Positions 1 through 8,686 of a stretch of 64,000 nt of DNA are shown here, in pieces (the first letter of the stretch is position 1; every line of letters begins with the position of its first letter). The DNA is from Catonella massiliensis. GTDB taxonomy: Bacteria > Bacillota > Clostridia > Lachnospirales > Lachnospiraceae. The notes beneath the pieces are model-generated. The model searched no databases. It was not told the DNA's origin and was given only the letters and a program-made list of their open reading frames with translations. The stretch is from NCBI RefSeq assembly GCF_016651435.1, contig NZ_JAEPRJ010000001.1, positions 992,001 to 1,056,000 on the forward strand. Reading direction: 5' to 3'. The position numbers and the translations under genes are program-made.

Positions 1-1
1 T

Positions 2-907
2 ATGGTTACAGTAATAGGAGTTAGATTTAAAAGGGCAGGAAAGATATACTTTTTTGACCCTGAAAATCTTGATATAAAGGCAGGAATGCATGTAATTGTT
101 GAGACTGCAAGAGGCATAGAATACGGACTTGTTGCTCTTGGAAGAAAAGAGATAGAGGAGGACAAAATAGTTCAGCCTCTTAAGGAAGTAATCAGAATAG
201 CTACGCCTGAAGATGAAGAGATAGACAGAAAAAACAAGGATAAAGAGAAGGAAGCCTTTGATATCTGCCTTGAAAAGATAAAAAAACATGAGCTTGCAAT
301 GAAGCTAATAGCCTGCGAATATACCTTTGATAATAACAAAGTTATGTTTTATTTTACTGCTGATGGAAGAATAGACTTCAGAGAGCTGGTAAAGGACCTG
401 GCATATGTATTTAAGACCAGGATAGAGCTTAGACAGATTGGTGTAAGAGATGAAGCCAAGATGAAGGGTGGAATAGGTATATGTGGCAGACCTCTTTGCT
501 GCAGTACCTTCCTATCTGAGTTCATACCTGTATCTATAAAGATGGCAAAGGACCAGAACTTCTCACTCAATCCAAGCAAAATATCAGGAGTCTGTGGAAG
601 GCTTATGTGCTGTCTTAAAAATGAAGAAGCAGCCTATGAATATCTTAACTCCACTCTTCCTGATGTAGGAGACATTGTGACTACTGCGGAAGGAATTAAG
701 GGTGAGGTTAGCTCCGTAAGTGCGCTTAAGCAGCTTGTGAAGCTTATAGTTGAAAATGAAAACGGAGACAAGGAAATAAGAGAATATAAGGCTAGCGAGC
801 TTACATTTAAGCCTAAAAAGAGAAAACGTGACAAAGAAGTCGAATCCTCTGAGATAAAGGCTCTTGAAGCACTGGAAAGGGCTGAAAGTAAGACACGTTT
901 GGACTAA
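2..907 (+). CDS. PSP1 domain protein (YaaT/RicT family)
   Basis: 301 residues. The N-terminus (MVTVIGVRFKRAGKIYFFDP) matches the usual start of YaaT-type PSP1 proteins, so the gene is probably complete even though the window begins just before it. Two Cys clusters are visible: C161, C166, C167 (CGRPLCC) and C198, C203, C204 (CGRLMCC). In B. subtilis the equivalent cysteines of RicT help bind an Fe-S cluster in the RicA-RicF-RicT complex, which affects RNase Y-dependent mRNA maturation and phosphorelay. The order yaaT, trmN6, rsmI is conserved in many Firmicutes. The C-terminus is Lys/Glu-rich. Family assignment is firm; the exact role in this organism is inferred. Confidence 0.9.
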   Translation: MVTVIGVRFKRAGKIYFFDPENLDIKAGMHVIVETARGIEYGLVALGRKEIEEDKIVQPLKEVIRIATPEDEEIDRKNKDKEKEAFDICLEKIKKHELAMKLIACEYTFDNNKVMFYFTADGRIDFRELVKDLAYVFKTRIELRQIGVRDEAKMKGGIGICGRPLCCSTFLSEFIPVSIKMAKDQNFSLNPSKISGVCGRLMCCLKNEEAAYEYLNSTLPDVGDIVTTAEGIKGEVSSVSALKQLVKLIVENENGDKEIREYKASELTFKPKKRKRDKEVESSEIKALEALERAESKTRLD

Positions 908-919
908 GAAGGATGAATA

Positions 920-1654
920 ATGGAATTTGAACTTAAGGACAGAGAAAGACTGGATGACCTTGAGATAAGCGGACTTCATATTATACAATCGCCTGATAAG
1001 TTCTGCTTTGGTATGGATGCAGTACTTTTATCAGGCTTTGCTTATGCCAAAAAGGGAAGTAGGGTTATAGATCTGGGTACAGGTACAGCCATCCTCCCTC
1101 TTCTTCTGTGGGCAAAGACAGAGGGAGAGCACTTTACAGGCCTTGAGATACAGGCAGAAAGTGCAGATATGGCAAGGCGGAGCGTAAAAGGTAATGAGAT
1201 TAGCAATATAGACATAGTGGAAGGCGATATCAAGGCTGTAGAGGACTTATTTAAGAGGAATAGCTTTGATGTGGTTACCTCAAACCCGCCCTACGTGATA
1301 AGTGAGCACGGAATAGCCAACCCTGATGCGCCTAAGCAGATTGCAAGACACGAGATTCTATGCAACTTAGAAGATGTGGTTAAGGCTGCTTCCTATTTGC
1401 TTAAGGCTAACGGAAGATTTTTCATGGTGCATAGGCCTTTTAGACTGCCTGAAATATTTGAAAATCTTAGAAAGTACAGGCTTGAACCAAAGAGGATGAG
1501 GCTTGTACATCCGCAGATTGACAAAGAGCCCAATATGGTACTTATAGAGGCTGTAAAATACGGCAATCCAAGACTTACAATAGAGAAGCCACTTATTGTA
1601 TATGATGAAAATAAGAAATATACCGAAGAAATGATGAGGGATTACAGGTACTAG
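920..1654 (+). CDS. tRNA1(Val) A37 N6-methyltransferase family (TrmN6/YabB)
   Basis: 244 residues, a class I SAM-dependent methyltransferase. The glycine-rich SAM loop is DLGTGTAILP at residues 51-60, and the adenine-N6 catalytic motif NPPY is at 122-125. Proteins with this arrangement next to yaaT and rsmI are YabB/TrmN6-like and methylate adenine 37 of a valine tRNA. It begins 12 bp after the PSP1 gene and ends 11 bp before the rsmI start, so the three genes are probably cotranscribed. The family is clear; the exact tRNA substrate is inferred from homologs. Confidence 0.88.
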   Translation: MEFELKDRERLDDLEISGLHIIQSPDKFCFGMDAVLLSGFAYAKKGSRVIDLGTGTAILPLLLWAKTEGEHFTGLEIQAESADMARRSVKGNEISNIDIVEGDIKAVEDLFKRNSFDVVTSNPPYVISEHGIANPDAPKQIARHEILCNLEDVVKAASYLLKANGRFFMVHRPFRLPEIFENLRKYRLEPKRMRLVHPQIDKEPNMVLIEAVKYGNPRLTIEKPLIVYDENKKYTEEMMRDYRY

Positions 1655-1665
1655 AAAGGATGAAC

Positions 1666-2511
1666 ATGGCCGGAAAGTTATATCTATGTGCCACACCGAT
1701 TGGCAATCTTGAAGATATTACATTTAGGGTTATAAGAACCTTGAAGGAGGCAGATGTGATAGCTGCCGAGGATACGAGGAATTCTATCAAGCTTCTTAAT
1801 CATTTTGAGATAAAGACTCCTCTTACCAGCTACCACGAGTTCAACAAGTACGACAAGGCTAAAGTCCTTGTAAATAGGATGTTAGAAGGGGAAAACGTAG
1901 CCCTTATAACAGATGCGGGTACTCCCGGTATATCAGACCCGGGAGAGGAGCTAGTCAAACAGTGCTACGAGGCAGGAATAGAGGTTACGTCCCTGCCCGG
2001 TGCCGCTGCCTGTATAACTGCCCTTACTCTTTCCGGGCTTTCTACAAGGCGCTTTGCTTTTGAAGCCTTTTTGCCAAACGATAAAAAGGAAAAGGCAGCT
2101 ATCTTAGAGGAACTAAAGACAGAGACCAGGACTATCATCATCTATGAGGCTCCTCATAGACTTAAAAAGACTATAGCTGAGCTTTTTTCTGCTCTTGGCA
2201 ACAGAAGGATGACTGCTGTAAAGGAACTTACTAAACTTCACGAAAATGTATTTTTAACAAACTTTGAAGATGCTCTGAATTTTTATGAGGAAAATGAGCC
2301 TCGTGGTGAATTTGTGTTAGTTATAGAGGGAAAGAAAATAGAGGAGATAAGGAAGGAAAAAGAGGCCTCCTACAAAGAAATGGACATAAACGAGCATATG
2401 AAGCTTTATATGGACAAGGGAATGGATAAAAAAGATGCCATGAAGGCAGTGGCAGTCGATAGGGGGATGCCTAAGAGAGAAGTGTATAAAATGTTGTTGA
2501 CACACGTATAG
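1666..2511 (+). CDS. rsmI: 16S rRNA 2'-O-ribose C1402 methyltransferase
   Basis: Member of the tetrapyrrole-methylase fold family. Signature motifs include LYLCATPIGNLEDIT near the N-terminus, TDAGTPGISDPG, and SLPGAAACITAL. RsmI methylates the ribose of C1402 in the 16S rRNA decoding centre. An ATG also exists at 1660, but the AAAGG ribosome site at 1655-1659 abuts it. The ATG at 1666 has proper spacing and gives MAGKLYLC, the usual family start. It is the last gene of the yaaT-trmN6-rsmI cluster. About 281 residues, as expected. Confidence 0.92.
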   Translation: MAGKLYLCATPIGNLEDITFRVIRTLKEADVIAAEDTRNSIKLLNHFEIKTPLTSYHEFNKYDKAKVLVNRMLEGENVALITDAGTPGISDPGEELVKQCYEAGIEVTSLPGAAACITALTLSGLSTRRFAFEAFLPNDKKEKAAILEELKTETRTIIIYEAPHRLKKTIAELFSALGNRRMTAVKELTKLHENVFLTNFEDALNFYEENEPRGEFVLVIEGKKIEEIRKEKEASYKEMDINEHMKLYMDKGMDKKDAMKAVAVDRGMPKREVYKMLLTHV

Positions 2512-2561
2512 ACACGTAGTATGAATACTAAAAGATGCAGGTTTATATGGGAGGTTGTGAT

Positions 2562-2969
2562 ATGGCTGATAAAAATCTAAATATGGCTTTTCCATTTATA
2601 TTTCATAAGGAAGAAGATGGTGGTTATTTCATAGAATGTCCTGATATAGACGGAGTTTATACAGGCATTGATGAAGATGATATTGCCTACGGAATTAGTA
2701 TGGCAGAAGAAGTACTTGGAATGACACTTGCTGATATGCTTGAAAAAGGTGAAACCATTCCTAAACCAAGTGGCATCAAAGAACTAAGCTGCGATGATGG
2801 ATTTGTTACGCTGGTAATGGTAGATGTCGAAAAGTACATAAGAGATACGACTCTTGTTAAAAAGACCTTAAATATTCCTAAATGGGCCAATGATTTGGGA
2901 GTAAGGCTTGGTGTTAATTTTTCAAAAGCCCTGACTGACACCATCTCGGCAATGGCTGTAACCAAGTAA
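2562..2969 (+). CDS. HicB-family antitoxin-like protein, no adjacent HicA
   Basis: 135 residues. The first half has the HicB partial RNase-H-like fold pattern (FPFIFHKEEDGGYFIECPDI, then a GIDEDDIAYGISMAEEVL helix). The C-terminal part (LNIPKWANDLGVRLGVNFSKALTDTI) looks like a small DNA-binding helix segment of HicB proteins. The start is the ATG at 2562 with GGGAGG at 2549-2554; a longer reading from 2535 lacks a ribosome site. No HicA-sized partner (about 60 residues, double-stranded-RNA-binding-like) is visible on either side: upstream is rsmI and downstream is a terminator. It may be an orphan antitoxin reused as a regulator. Confidence 0.75.
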   Translation: MADKNLNMAFPFIFHKEEDGGYFIECPDIDGVYTGIDEDDIAYGISMAEEVLGMTLADMLEKGETIPKPSGIKELSCDDGFVTLVMVDVEKYIRDTTLVKKTLNIPKWANDLGVRLGVNFSKALTDTISAMAVTK

Positions 2970-3003
2970 ATACCGGAAGTCTGTTTAGAAGAACAACTTA
3001 CTT

Positions 3004-3033
3004 AAAGAGAATCCTTATACGGGGTTCTCTTTT
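3004..3033 (+). terminator. Rho-independent terminator after the hicB-like gene
   Basis: Imperfect hairpin AAAGAGAA-CC / GG-TTCTCTTT with a short loop and the stem's 3' arm ending in a T run. It separates the rsmI/hicB transcripts from the suf promoter. Confidence 0.7.
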
Positions 3034-3096
3034 GCATGTAATTACAAACAAAATTAAAAAACTTAAAAAATGCACATATTAGTCGTTTCTAACTTA

Positions 3097-3125
3097 TTGA
3101 AACTTTATCCAACAACGGTTATAAT
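3097..3125 (+). promoter_or_regulatory. sigma-A promoter for the suf operon
   Basis: TTGAAA at 3097-3102, 17-bp spacer, TATAAT at 3120-3125. It lies 65 bp before the sufC start. No operator matching a known IscR or SufR site was recognised by eye. Confidence 0.8.
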
Positions 3126-3190
3126 ATAAAAATCGAATTCGTACTAAAATGGTAGGAATTAAAATCGTTGATTATATATTAGGAGGCATT

Positions 3191-3940
3191 ATGTCAGAAT
3201 TATTAAAAGTTAACAATTTATCTGTAGCTATAGATGATACGGAAATCCTTAAGAATATCGACTTTACTATAGGAAAAGGTGAAACCCATGTACTTATGGG
3301 ACCTAACGGAGCAGGAAAGTCAACCCTTGGTTTCACCCTTATGGGCAACCCTGCATACGAGATAAAGAGCGGAGATATAGAGCTTGAAGGAGAGAGCATC
3401 ATAGAAGATGGAACCGACGTTAGGGCAAAGAAGGGACTCTTCCTTTCATTTCAGAGCCCTTATGAGGTAGCAGGCATCTCTCTTGAGAGCTTTCTTAGAA
3501 ATGCAATCAGACAGATTACAGGCAAACCGCTCAAGATTATGCAGTTTAAGAAGGACTTAAAAGAAGCTATGGAAATCTTACAGATGGATGAGTCCTACCT
3601 TACAAGGGATCTTAATGTAGGTTTCTCAGGTGGTGAGAAGAAAAAATCTGAGATTTTGCAGATGCTTATGCTTCGTCCTAAGCTTGCCATCCTTGATGAG
3701 ACAGACTCAGGACTTGATGTGGATGCGGTTAGGACAGTTAGCCGTGGTATTGAGGCTTATCAGAAGAACAGAGACGGTGCTCTTTTAATCATTACTCACA
3801 GCACCAGAATCTTAGAAGCCTTAAAGGTAGATTATACACATATACTTGTAAAGGGCAAGCTTGTGGAAACAGGCGATGCTGCCCTTGTAGAAGAGATAAA
3901 CAATAACGGCTTTGCCCGCTTTGAGAAATTAGGGGAGTAA
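3191..3940 (+). CDS. sufC: Fe-S cluster assembly ATPase SufC
   Basis: 249 residues, an ABC-type ATPase. Walker A GPNGAGKST is at residues 37-45, the signature loop is GFSGGEKKKSE, Walker B is LAILDETDSGLD (the SufC-specific form), and the switch histidine is in THSTR. SufC powers the SufBCD scaffold in the cytoplasm. The start is the ATG at 3191 with AGGAGG at 3181-3186; an in-frame ATG at 3149 lies too close to the promoter and lacks a ribosome site. First gene of a tightly packed sufC-B-D-S-U operon. Confidence 0.96.
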   Translation: MSELLKVNNLSVAIDDTEILKNIDFTIGKGETHVLMGPNGAGKSTLGFTLMGNPAYEIKSGDIELEGESIIEDGTDVRAKKGLFLSFQSPYEVAGISLESFLRNAIRQITGKPLKIMQFKKDLKEAMEILQMDESYLTRDLNVGFSGGEKKKSEILQMLMLRPKLAILDETDSGLDVDAVRTVSRGIEAYQKNRDGALLIITHSTRILEALKVDYTHILVKGKLVETGDAALVEEINNNGFARFEKLGE

Positions 3941-3942
3941 AA

Positions 3943-5367
3943 ATGGCTGAATTAGATAAGAATGAAAAAACTGTAATAGATGATATAGATAGTTCGTTTT
4001 ACGACTTTAGATATGACGAAAATGAAGAGGACTTCTTAAAACTTGACAAGGGTTTAACAAAGGACATCGTACTTCAGATATCAAAAGAAAAGAATGATCC
4101 TGAGTGGATGCGTGATTTCAGGCTCAAGTCCTTAGACATATACAATACCCTCACGACTCCTGCTTGGGGGCCTTCAATTGAGGGACTTGATATGGATACA
4201 ATTATGACCTATGTACGCCATAAGGGAGATATGAAGGGAAAATGGGAAGAAGTACCTGAGGATATCAAGGATACCTTTGAAAAGCTCGGCATACCTGAGG
4301 CAGAGAGGCTTTCACTTGCAGGAGTAGGTGCTCAGTATGACTCTGAGCTTGTATACCACAATGTTCGTGAAGAAGTGGCAGCCCTCGGTGTTATATACAC
4401 GGACCTTGAATCAGCCATGCATGGCGAATACGGCGACATGATACACGAGTATTTTATGAAGCTTGTACCACCTTCAGACCACAAGTTTGCGGCCCTTCAC
4501 GGTGCAGTTTGGTCAGGAGGCTCCTTTGTATATGTACCAAAGGGAGTTAAGGTGGACATACCTTTACAGTCTTACTTCAGGCTTAATGCCGCAGGAGCAG
4601 GACAGTTTGAGCATACTTTAATCATAGTTGATGAGGGAGCAGACCTTCATTTCATAGAGGGATGTTCTGCCCCTAAGTACAATGTAGCGAACCTCCACGC
4701 AGGCTGTGTAGAGCTCTTTGTCAAGAAAAATGCAAGACTTAGATATTCTACCATAGAGAACTGGTCAAAGAACATGTACAACCTCAATACAAAACGTGCC
4801 ATAGTTGAAGAAAACGGCGTGATTGAGTGGGTTTCAGGTTCATTTGGCTCACACGTGTCCTACCTCTATCCTATGAGCATCTTAAAGGGAAATGGCTCAA
4901 GAAGTGAGTTTACAGGAATAACCTTCTCAGGCAAGGGACAGAACCTTGATACAGGCGCGAAGATGGTACACATAGGAGAGGATACCTCTTCCATTATCAA
5001 TACAAAGTCAGTATCTAAGGGAGGCGGAACCAACACCTACAGAAGTATGGTTACAGTTCGTGAAAGTGCAAAGCGCAGCAAGGCTTTTGTATCCTGTCAG
5101 TCGCTTATGCTTGACAGTGACAGCCGTTCCGATACTATACCAGCTATGGATATAAGAACCGACGATGCAGACATCGGACACGAGGCTAAGATAGGAAGAA
5201 TCAGTGATGATGCAGTATTTTACCTTATGTCAAGGGGAATAAGCGAGGAAGAGGCAAGAGCTATGATAGTTAGTGGCTTTGCCAATCCTGTATCCAAGGA
5301 GCTTCCGCTTGAATATGCAGTTGAAATGAATAACCTCATTCAGCTTGAAATGAAGGGAGGTATGTAA
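3943..5367 (+). CDS. sufB: Fe-S cluster assembly scaffold SufB
   Basis: 474 residues, full length for SufB. The core beta-helix region carries the family pattern (GSFVYVPKGVKVDIPLQSYF) and the conserved cysteine in KAFVSCQSLML near the C-terminal third, followed by GHEAKIGRISDDAVFYLMSRG. SufB forms the scaffold with SufC and SufD on which the cluster is built. It starts 2 bp after the sufC stop, and its TAA overlaps the sufD ATG (TAATG). Confidence 0.96.
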   Translation: MAELDKNEKTVIDDIDSSFYDFRYDENEEDFLKLDKGLTKDIVLQISKEKNDPEWMRDFRLKSLDIYNTLTTPAWGPSIEGLDMDTIMTYVRHKGDMKGKWEEVPEDIKDTFEKLGIPEAERLSLAGVGAQYDSELVYHNVREEVAALGVIYTDLESAMHGEYGDMIHEYFMKLVPPSDHKFAALHGAVWSGGSFVYVPKGVKVDIPLQSYFRLNAAGAGQFEHTLIIVDEGADLHFIEGCSAPKYNVANLHAGCVELFVKKNARLRYSTIENWSKNMYNLNTKRAIVEENGVIEWVSGSFGSHVSYLYPMSILKGNGSRSEFTGITFSGKGQNLDTGAKMVHIGEDTSSIINTKSVSKGGGTNTYRSMVTVRESAKRSKAFVSCQSLMLDSDSRSDTIPAMDIRTDDADIGHEAKIGRISDDAVFYLMSRGISEEEARAMIVSGFANPVSKELPLEYAVEMNNLIQLEMKGGM

Positions 5368-6545
5368 TGAAGTTTGAATTAAAGGGAGCTGTAAACTATC
5401 TTCCTGCCATAACCTATGGCAAGATGAAGAACAGCTATGCGGATATAGATTTTAACTATGAGATAAATAAGAACAATGATATAGACCTTAGACTTCAGGA
5501 TGGAGTAGACATACTTGAAAGCGGTGCTCTTTTTGAAGAGATAGTAGCTAAGGCAGACTTTGTAAAGACGGGTATGGAGGCTCTTAACCTTGATTCAAAG
5601 GCAGGAGGAGACAGCCTTGAAGATGAGAATAGAAGAGACAGGGAAGTAAAGGATGCGCCATCTACAGATATAGTAAGAAATGCTATCAAAGCGGCGGGCA
5701 TCCCTCTTAAAGTGATTACCACCAAAAAGGGAGTAAAGGTAGATAAACCTGTTAAGATAACCTACAGGGCAGGAGAGGAGAACTCCTTAAACAGCCATAT
5801 TATCTATGTTAGTGAAGGCTCAGAGCTTACACTTATTGAAGTATTTGAATCTGAAAATAAAGAGAATCTTCTTGGACTTCAGACCAGAGTTTATGTCTGC
5901 GAAAATGCAAGTATTAAGCTTGTAAGGGTGAACCTCCTCTCAGAGAGTACGGACCATTTTGATGATTTGGGCTTTCACCTTGAAAATGATGCAAAGGCTG
6001 AACTCGTACAGCTTGAGCTTGGAGGAAAGCGCTCATACGTGGGAGTTAGAACGGAGCTTGTGGGAAGAAAGAGTGAGTATAGGAGTGCAACTGGCTATCT
6101 TTGTAAAGGAGACAGCCTCCTTGACATGAACTTTGTCACCAACGAATGGGGAAAAAAGGTCTCCTCAAACATGGATGCAAGCGGTGTGCTTCTTGACAAT
6201 TCCACCAAGGTGTATCGTGGAACCATTGATTTTAAGGAAGGAGCAAAGGGTGCAAGTGGCTTTGAAAAAGAAGATACCCTCCTCTTTAGCCCAAGTATTA
6301 TCAATAAGTCAGTTCCTCTTATCCTCTGTCACGAGGAAGATGTAGAAGGTGACCATGGTGCTACCATAGGCAGAATAGATGAGAAGCTATTATTTTACAT
6401 AAAGAGCAGAGGCATAGACGAAAAGGCTGCAAAACAGCTTATGACTGAGGCTTATATTAATGCAGTTACCGAGCAAATCGGTGATGACGAAACTGAGGGC
6501 AAAGTTATAAAGTATGTAAGTGAGGTTTTTAACGATGAGCAGTGA
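5367..6545 (+). CDS. sufD: Fe-S cluster assembly protein SufD
   Basis: 392 residues, a SufB paralogue with the same C-terminal pattern (GDHGATIGRIDEKLLFYIKSRG). SufD partners SufB in the SufBC2D complex and is linked to iron entry. The N-terminal third is divergent and Asp/Glu/Lys-rich, as is usual in Firmicutes SufD. The start ATG shares one base with the sufB stop, indicating translational coupling. Confidence 0.94.
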   Translation: MKFELKGAVNYLPAITYGKMKNSYADIDFNYEINKNNDIDLRLQDGVDILESGALFEEIVAKADFVKTGMEALNLDSKAGGDSLEDENRRDREVKDAPSTDIVRNAIKAAGIPLKVITTKKGVKVDKPVKITYRAGEENSLNSHIIYVSEGSELTLIEVFESENKENLLGLQTRVYVCENASIKLVRVNLLSESTDHFDDLGFHLENDAKAELVQLELGGKRSYVGVRTELVGRKSEYRSATGYLCKGDSLLDMNFVTNEWGKKVSSNMDASGVLLDNSTKVYRGTIDFKEGAKGASGFEKEDTLLFSPSIINKSVPLILCHEEDVEGDHGATIGRIDEKLLFYIKSRGIDEKAAKQLMTEAYINAVTEQIGDDETEGKVIKYVSEVFNDEQ

Positions 6546-7752
6546 TTTTAGGAAGGACTTTAAGTTTTTCAGGGAATATCCTGATTTAGTTTATTTTGAC
6601 AATGCTGCTACAACCCAAAAGCCGGATATGGTACTAGAAAGAATGGTAAGATACTATGAGAGTGAGAATGCCAATCCTCTCCGTGGTGTATATGACCTTT
6701 CTGTCAAGGCTACGACAGTTTATGAGAATGCAAGGGAAAGAACCGCTCGGTTTATTGGTGCATCATCTTCTTCTGAAATTGTATTTACAAGAAATGCAAC
6801 CGAAAGCCTTAATCTTATAGCAAGAAGCTACGGAGAAGCCTTTATAAAAGAAGGAGAAGATATTGTGCTCACTGTTATGGAGCATCATAGCAACCTCCTT
6901 CCTTGGCAGGAGACGGCAAGAAGGACAGGTGCTAACCTGGTTTTTCTAACTCCGGATGAGACGGGCTTTATATCAGATGAAGAAATAGCGGCAAAGATTA
7001 CGCCAAAGACTGCACTGGTAAGCCTTGCACATATTTCAAATGTGCTTGGAAGAAAGAATCCTGTGGAAAAGGTAATAAAGGCAGCCCACGAAGTAGGAGC
7101 GGTTGTGGTTTTAGACGGAGCACAGGCAGTTCCTCATACAAGGGTGAATGTAAGAGAGCTTGATGCAGACTTTTATGTATTTTCAGGCCACAAGATGCTT
7201 GCACCTATGGGAATTGGTGTACTTTATGGCAAGAAGAAGCTGCTTAACAAGATGCCTCCATTCCTTACAGGAGGAGAGATGATAGAGTACGTGGAGCTCG
7301 ACTCAGCCACCTACGCAGAAGTTCCACATAAGTTTGAGGCAGGTACAGTGAATGTAGGCGGGGCAGCAGGACTTCACGCTGCTATGGATTATCTTGACAA
7401 GGTAGGTTTTGACTGTATAGAAGAGACAGAGCTTAGGCTTACAAAGAGGCTTATTGAAGCGATGAGGGCTCTTCCTTATATCAATATTGCAGGCTCAGAC
7501 AAAGCGGATGAGCACCACGGAATTGTCACCTTTACAATCGATGATGTACATCCACACGACACTGCTTCTATATTAAATGAAGCAGGTATCTGTGTGAGGG
7601 CAGGACACCATTGTGCCCAGCCTCTGATGAAGTTCTTAGGCTTTAATTCGACCCTAAGGGCAAGCCTGTATTTTTACAACACAGAGGAAGAGGTTGACAG
7701 ATTTTTAGATAGTTTGACAAAGGTAAGGGGGTGGCTTGGTTATGGAGCTTAG
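6535..7752 (+). CDS. sufS: Cysteine desulfurase SufS
   Basis: 405 residues, a class V PLP aminotransferase fold. The PLP lysine is K220 in FSGHKM and the persulfide-forming cysteine is C360 in RAGHHCAQP, the group II (SufS) form. It removes sulfur from L-cysteine and passes it to SufU. The ATG at 6535 lies within the last codons of sufD and is preceded by GTGAGG at 6520-6525; that GTG is an alternative in-frame start but serves better as the ribosome site. Confidence 0.95.
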   Translation: MSSDFRKDFKFFREYPDLVYFDNAATTQKPDMVLERMVRYYESENANPLRGVYDLSVKATTVYENARERTARFIGASSSSEIVFTRNATESLNLIARSYGEAFIKEGEDIVLTVMEHHSNLLPWQETARRTGANLVFLTPDETGFISDEEIAAKITPKTALVSLAHISNVLGRKNPVEKVIKAAHEVGAVVVLDGAQAVPHTRVNVRELDADFYVFSGHKMLAPMGIGVLYGKKKLLNKMPPFLTGGEMIEYVELDSATYAEVPHKFEAGTVNVGGAAGLHAAMDYLDKVGFDCIEETELRLTKRLIEAMRALPYINIAGSDKADEHHGIVTFTIDDVHPHDTASILNEAGICVRAGHHCAQPLMKFLGFNSTLRASLYFYNTEEEVDRFLDSLTKVRGWLGYGA

Positions 7753-8176
7753 AAGCATATATAACGAAATACTTACGGAGCATAATATGCATCCAAACAA
7801 TAAGCACGAGATAGAGCATCCAACCATTGAGCTTAGAGGCGTGAACCCTAGCTGTGGTGATGATATTACACTTAAGCTTCAGCTTGATGGAGATGTAGTA
7901 GTTGACGGAGGCTACACAGGTACAGGCTGTGCCATATCACAGGCATCAGCGGACATGATGCTTGATCTTATCATAGGTAAGGATAAGGAAGAGGCACTAA
8001 GACTTGGTGAGCTTTTTATGGGCATGATAAAGGGCGAAGTTAAAGAGGATGAAGTCCTTGAAGAGCTTGATGAAGCCATAGCACTTAGGGATATATCCCA
8101 CATGCCTGCAAGAGTTAAGTGTGCAGTGCTGGGTTGGAGAACACTTTCTCAGATGCTTGATAAGGAAGAAGAGTAG
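7742..8176 (+). CDS. sufU: Fe-S assembly sulfurtransferase SufU
   Basis: 144 residues, a SUF-type IscU-fold protein. The Zn/sulfur-accepting residues are visible: C38 and D40 in NPSCGDD, C63 in GTGCAISQ, and C127 in RVKCAVLGW. In Firmicutes SufU is the Zn-dependent sulfur acceptor for SufS. The ATG at 7742 overlaps the sufS end by 11 bp and has AAGGGGG just upstream. Last gene of the suf operon; a hairpin without a good U tract follows at 8191-8215. Confidence 0.93.
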   Translation: MELRSIYNEILTEHNMHPNNKHEIEHPTIELRGVNPSCGDDITLKLQLDGDVVVDGGYTGTGCAISQASADMMLDLIIGKDKEEALRLGELFMGMIKGEVKEDEVLEELDEAIALRDISHMPARVKCAVLGWRTLSQMLDKEEE

Positions 8177-8190
8177 GTTTATTTTGGTAC

Positions 8191-8215
8191 TGGTAAAATC
8201 AGGATATTTTTACCA
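8191..8215 (+). terminator. Weak hairpin after sufU
   Basis: TGGTAAAA pairs perfectly with TTTTACCA around a 9-base loop. The sequence after it is not T-rich, so termination would depend on the T-rich 3' arm. Low confidence as a terminator. Confidence 0.35.
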
Positions 8216-8270
8216 ATTAACTTGTACGACTTTCACAAAAATCAAAAATGAATTTCAACAAAGTTACATA

Positions 8271-8299
8271 TTGCAATAATTGTGACAAACGTATATACT
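8271..8299 (+). promoter_or_regulatory. sigma-A promoter before the small acidic ORF and Tad locus
   Basis: TTGCAA at 8271-8276, 17-bp spacer, TATACT at 8294-8299. It lies 34 bp before the 8333 start. It may also feed the tad operon, because no clear terminator lies between. Confidence 0.65.
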
Positions 8300-8332
8300 A
8301 ATTGCATAAAGAAAAAGGAGGAGAGAATTCAT

Positions 8333-8491
8333 ATGGATAACTTTTTCAGTGCAGAAGACTTAGCGTTATTAAATGAAGAGCTTGAAGAGATGGAACATTC
8401 AGCAGTGGAAAAAGAACCGGAAGATACTGAAATGAATGCTTCAGCCAGAAGATATCAGGAAATAATAAAGAAACATAAGGGTGACTGTTAA
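8333..8491 (+). CDS. Small acidic protein of unknown function
   Basis: 52 residues, strongly acidic in the first two thirds (FSAEDLALLNEELEEMEHSA), with a basic helix at the end (SARRYQEIIKKHKG). The ATG at 8333 has an excellent ribosome site (AAAAAGGAGGAGAG at 8314-8324) and a good promoter upstream. A longer in-frame reading from 8282 has no ribosome site. I do not recognise a family. It has no signal peptide or membrane segment. Its place between suf and tad, about 200 bp before tadZ, suggests it may be cotranscribed with tad, but this is only inference. The following 195 bp (8492-8686) hold no further gene. Confidence 0.6.
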   Translation: MDNFFSAEDLALLNEELEEMEHSAVEKEPEDTEMNASARRYQEIIKKHKGDC

Positions 8492-8686
8492 CTCAGTCCC
8501 CTTAGGGTTAACATATATTATCTAGAGTAATAGATTAAGAAGTTGTTAGGTGTTTCTAAAGCAATATATGAATTATTTTATTCAAAAAATAACCAAACGG
8601 TGAAACTTAATAGCATTTAATCATTCTATTGTAAAATAGGTTCTTTTAGTGTACCCAAAAATCAGTTAAAGCGAGGTGATGTTTTA

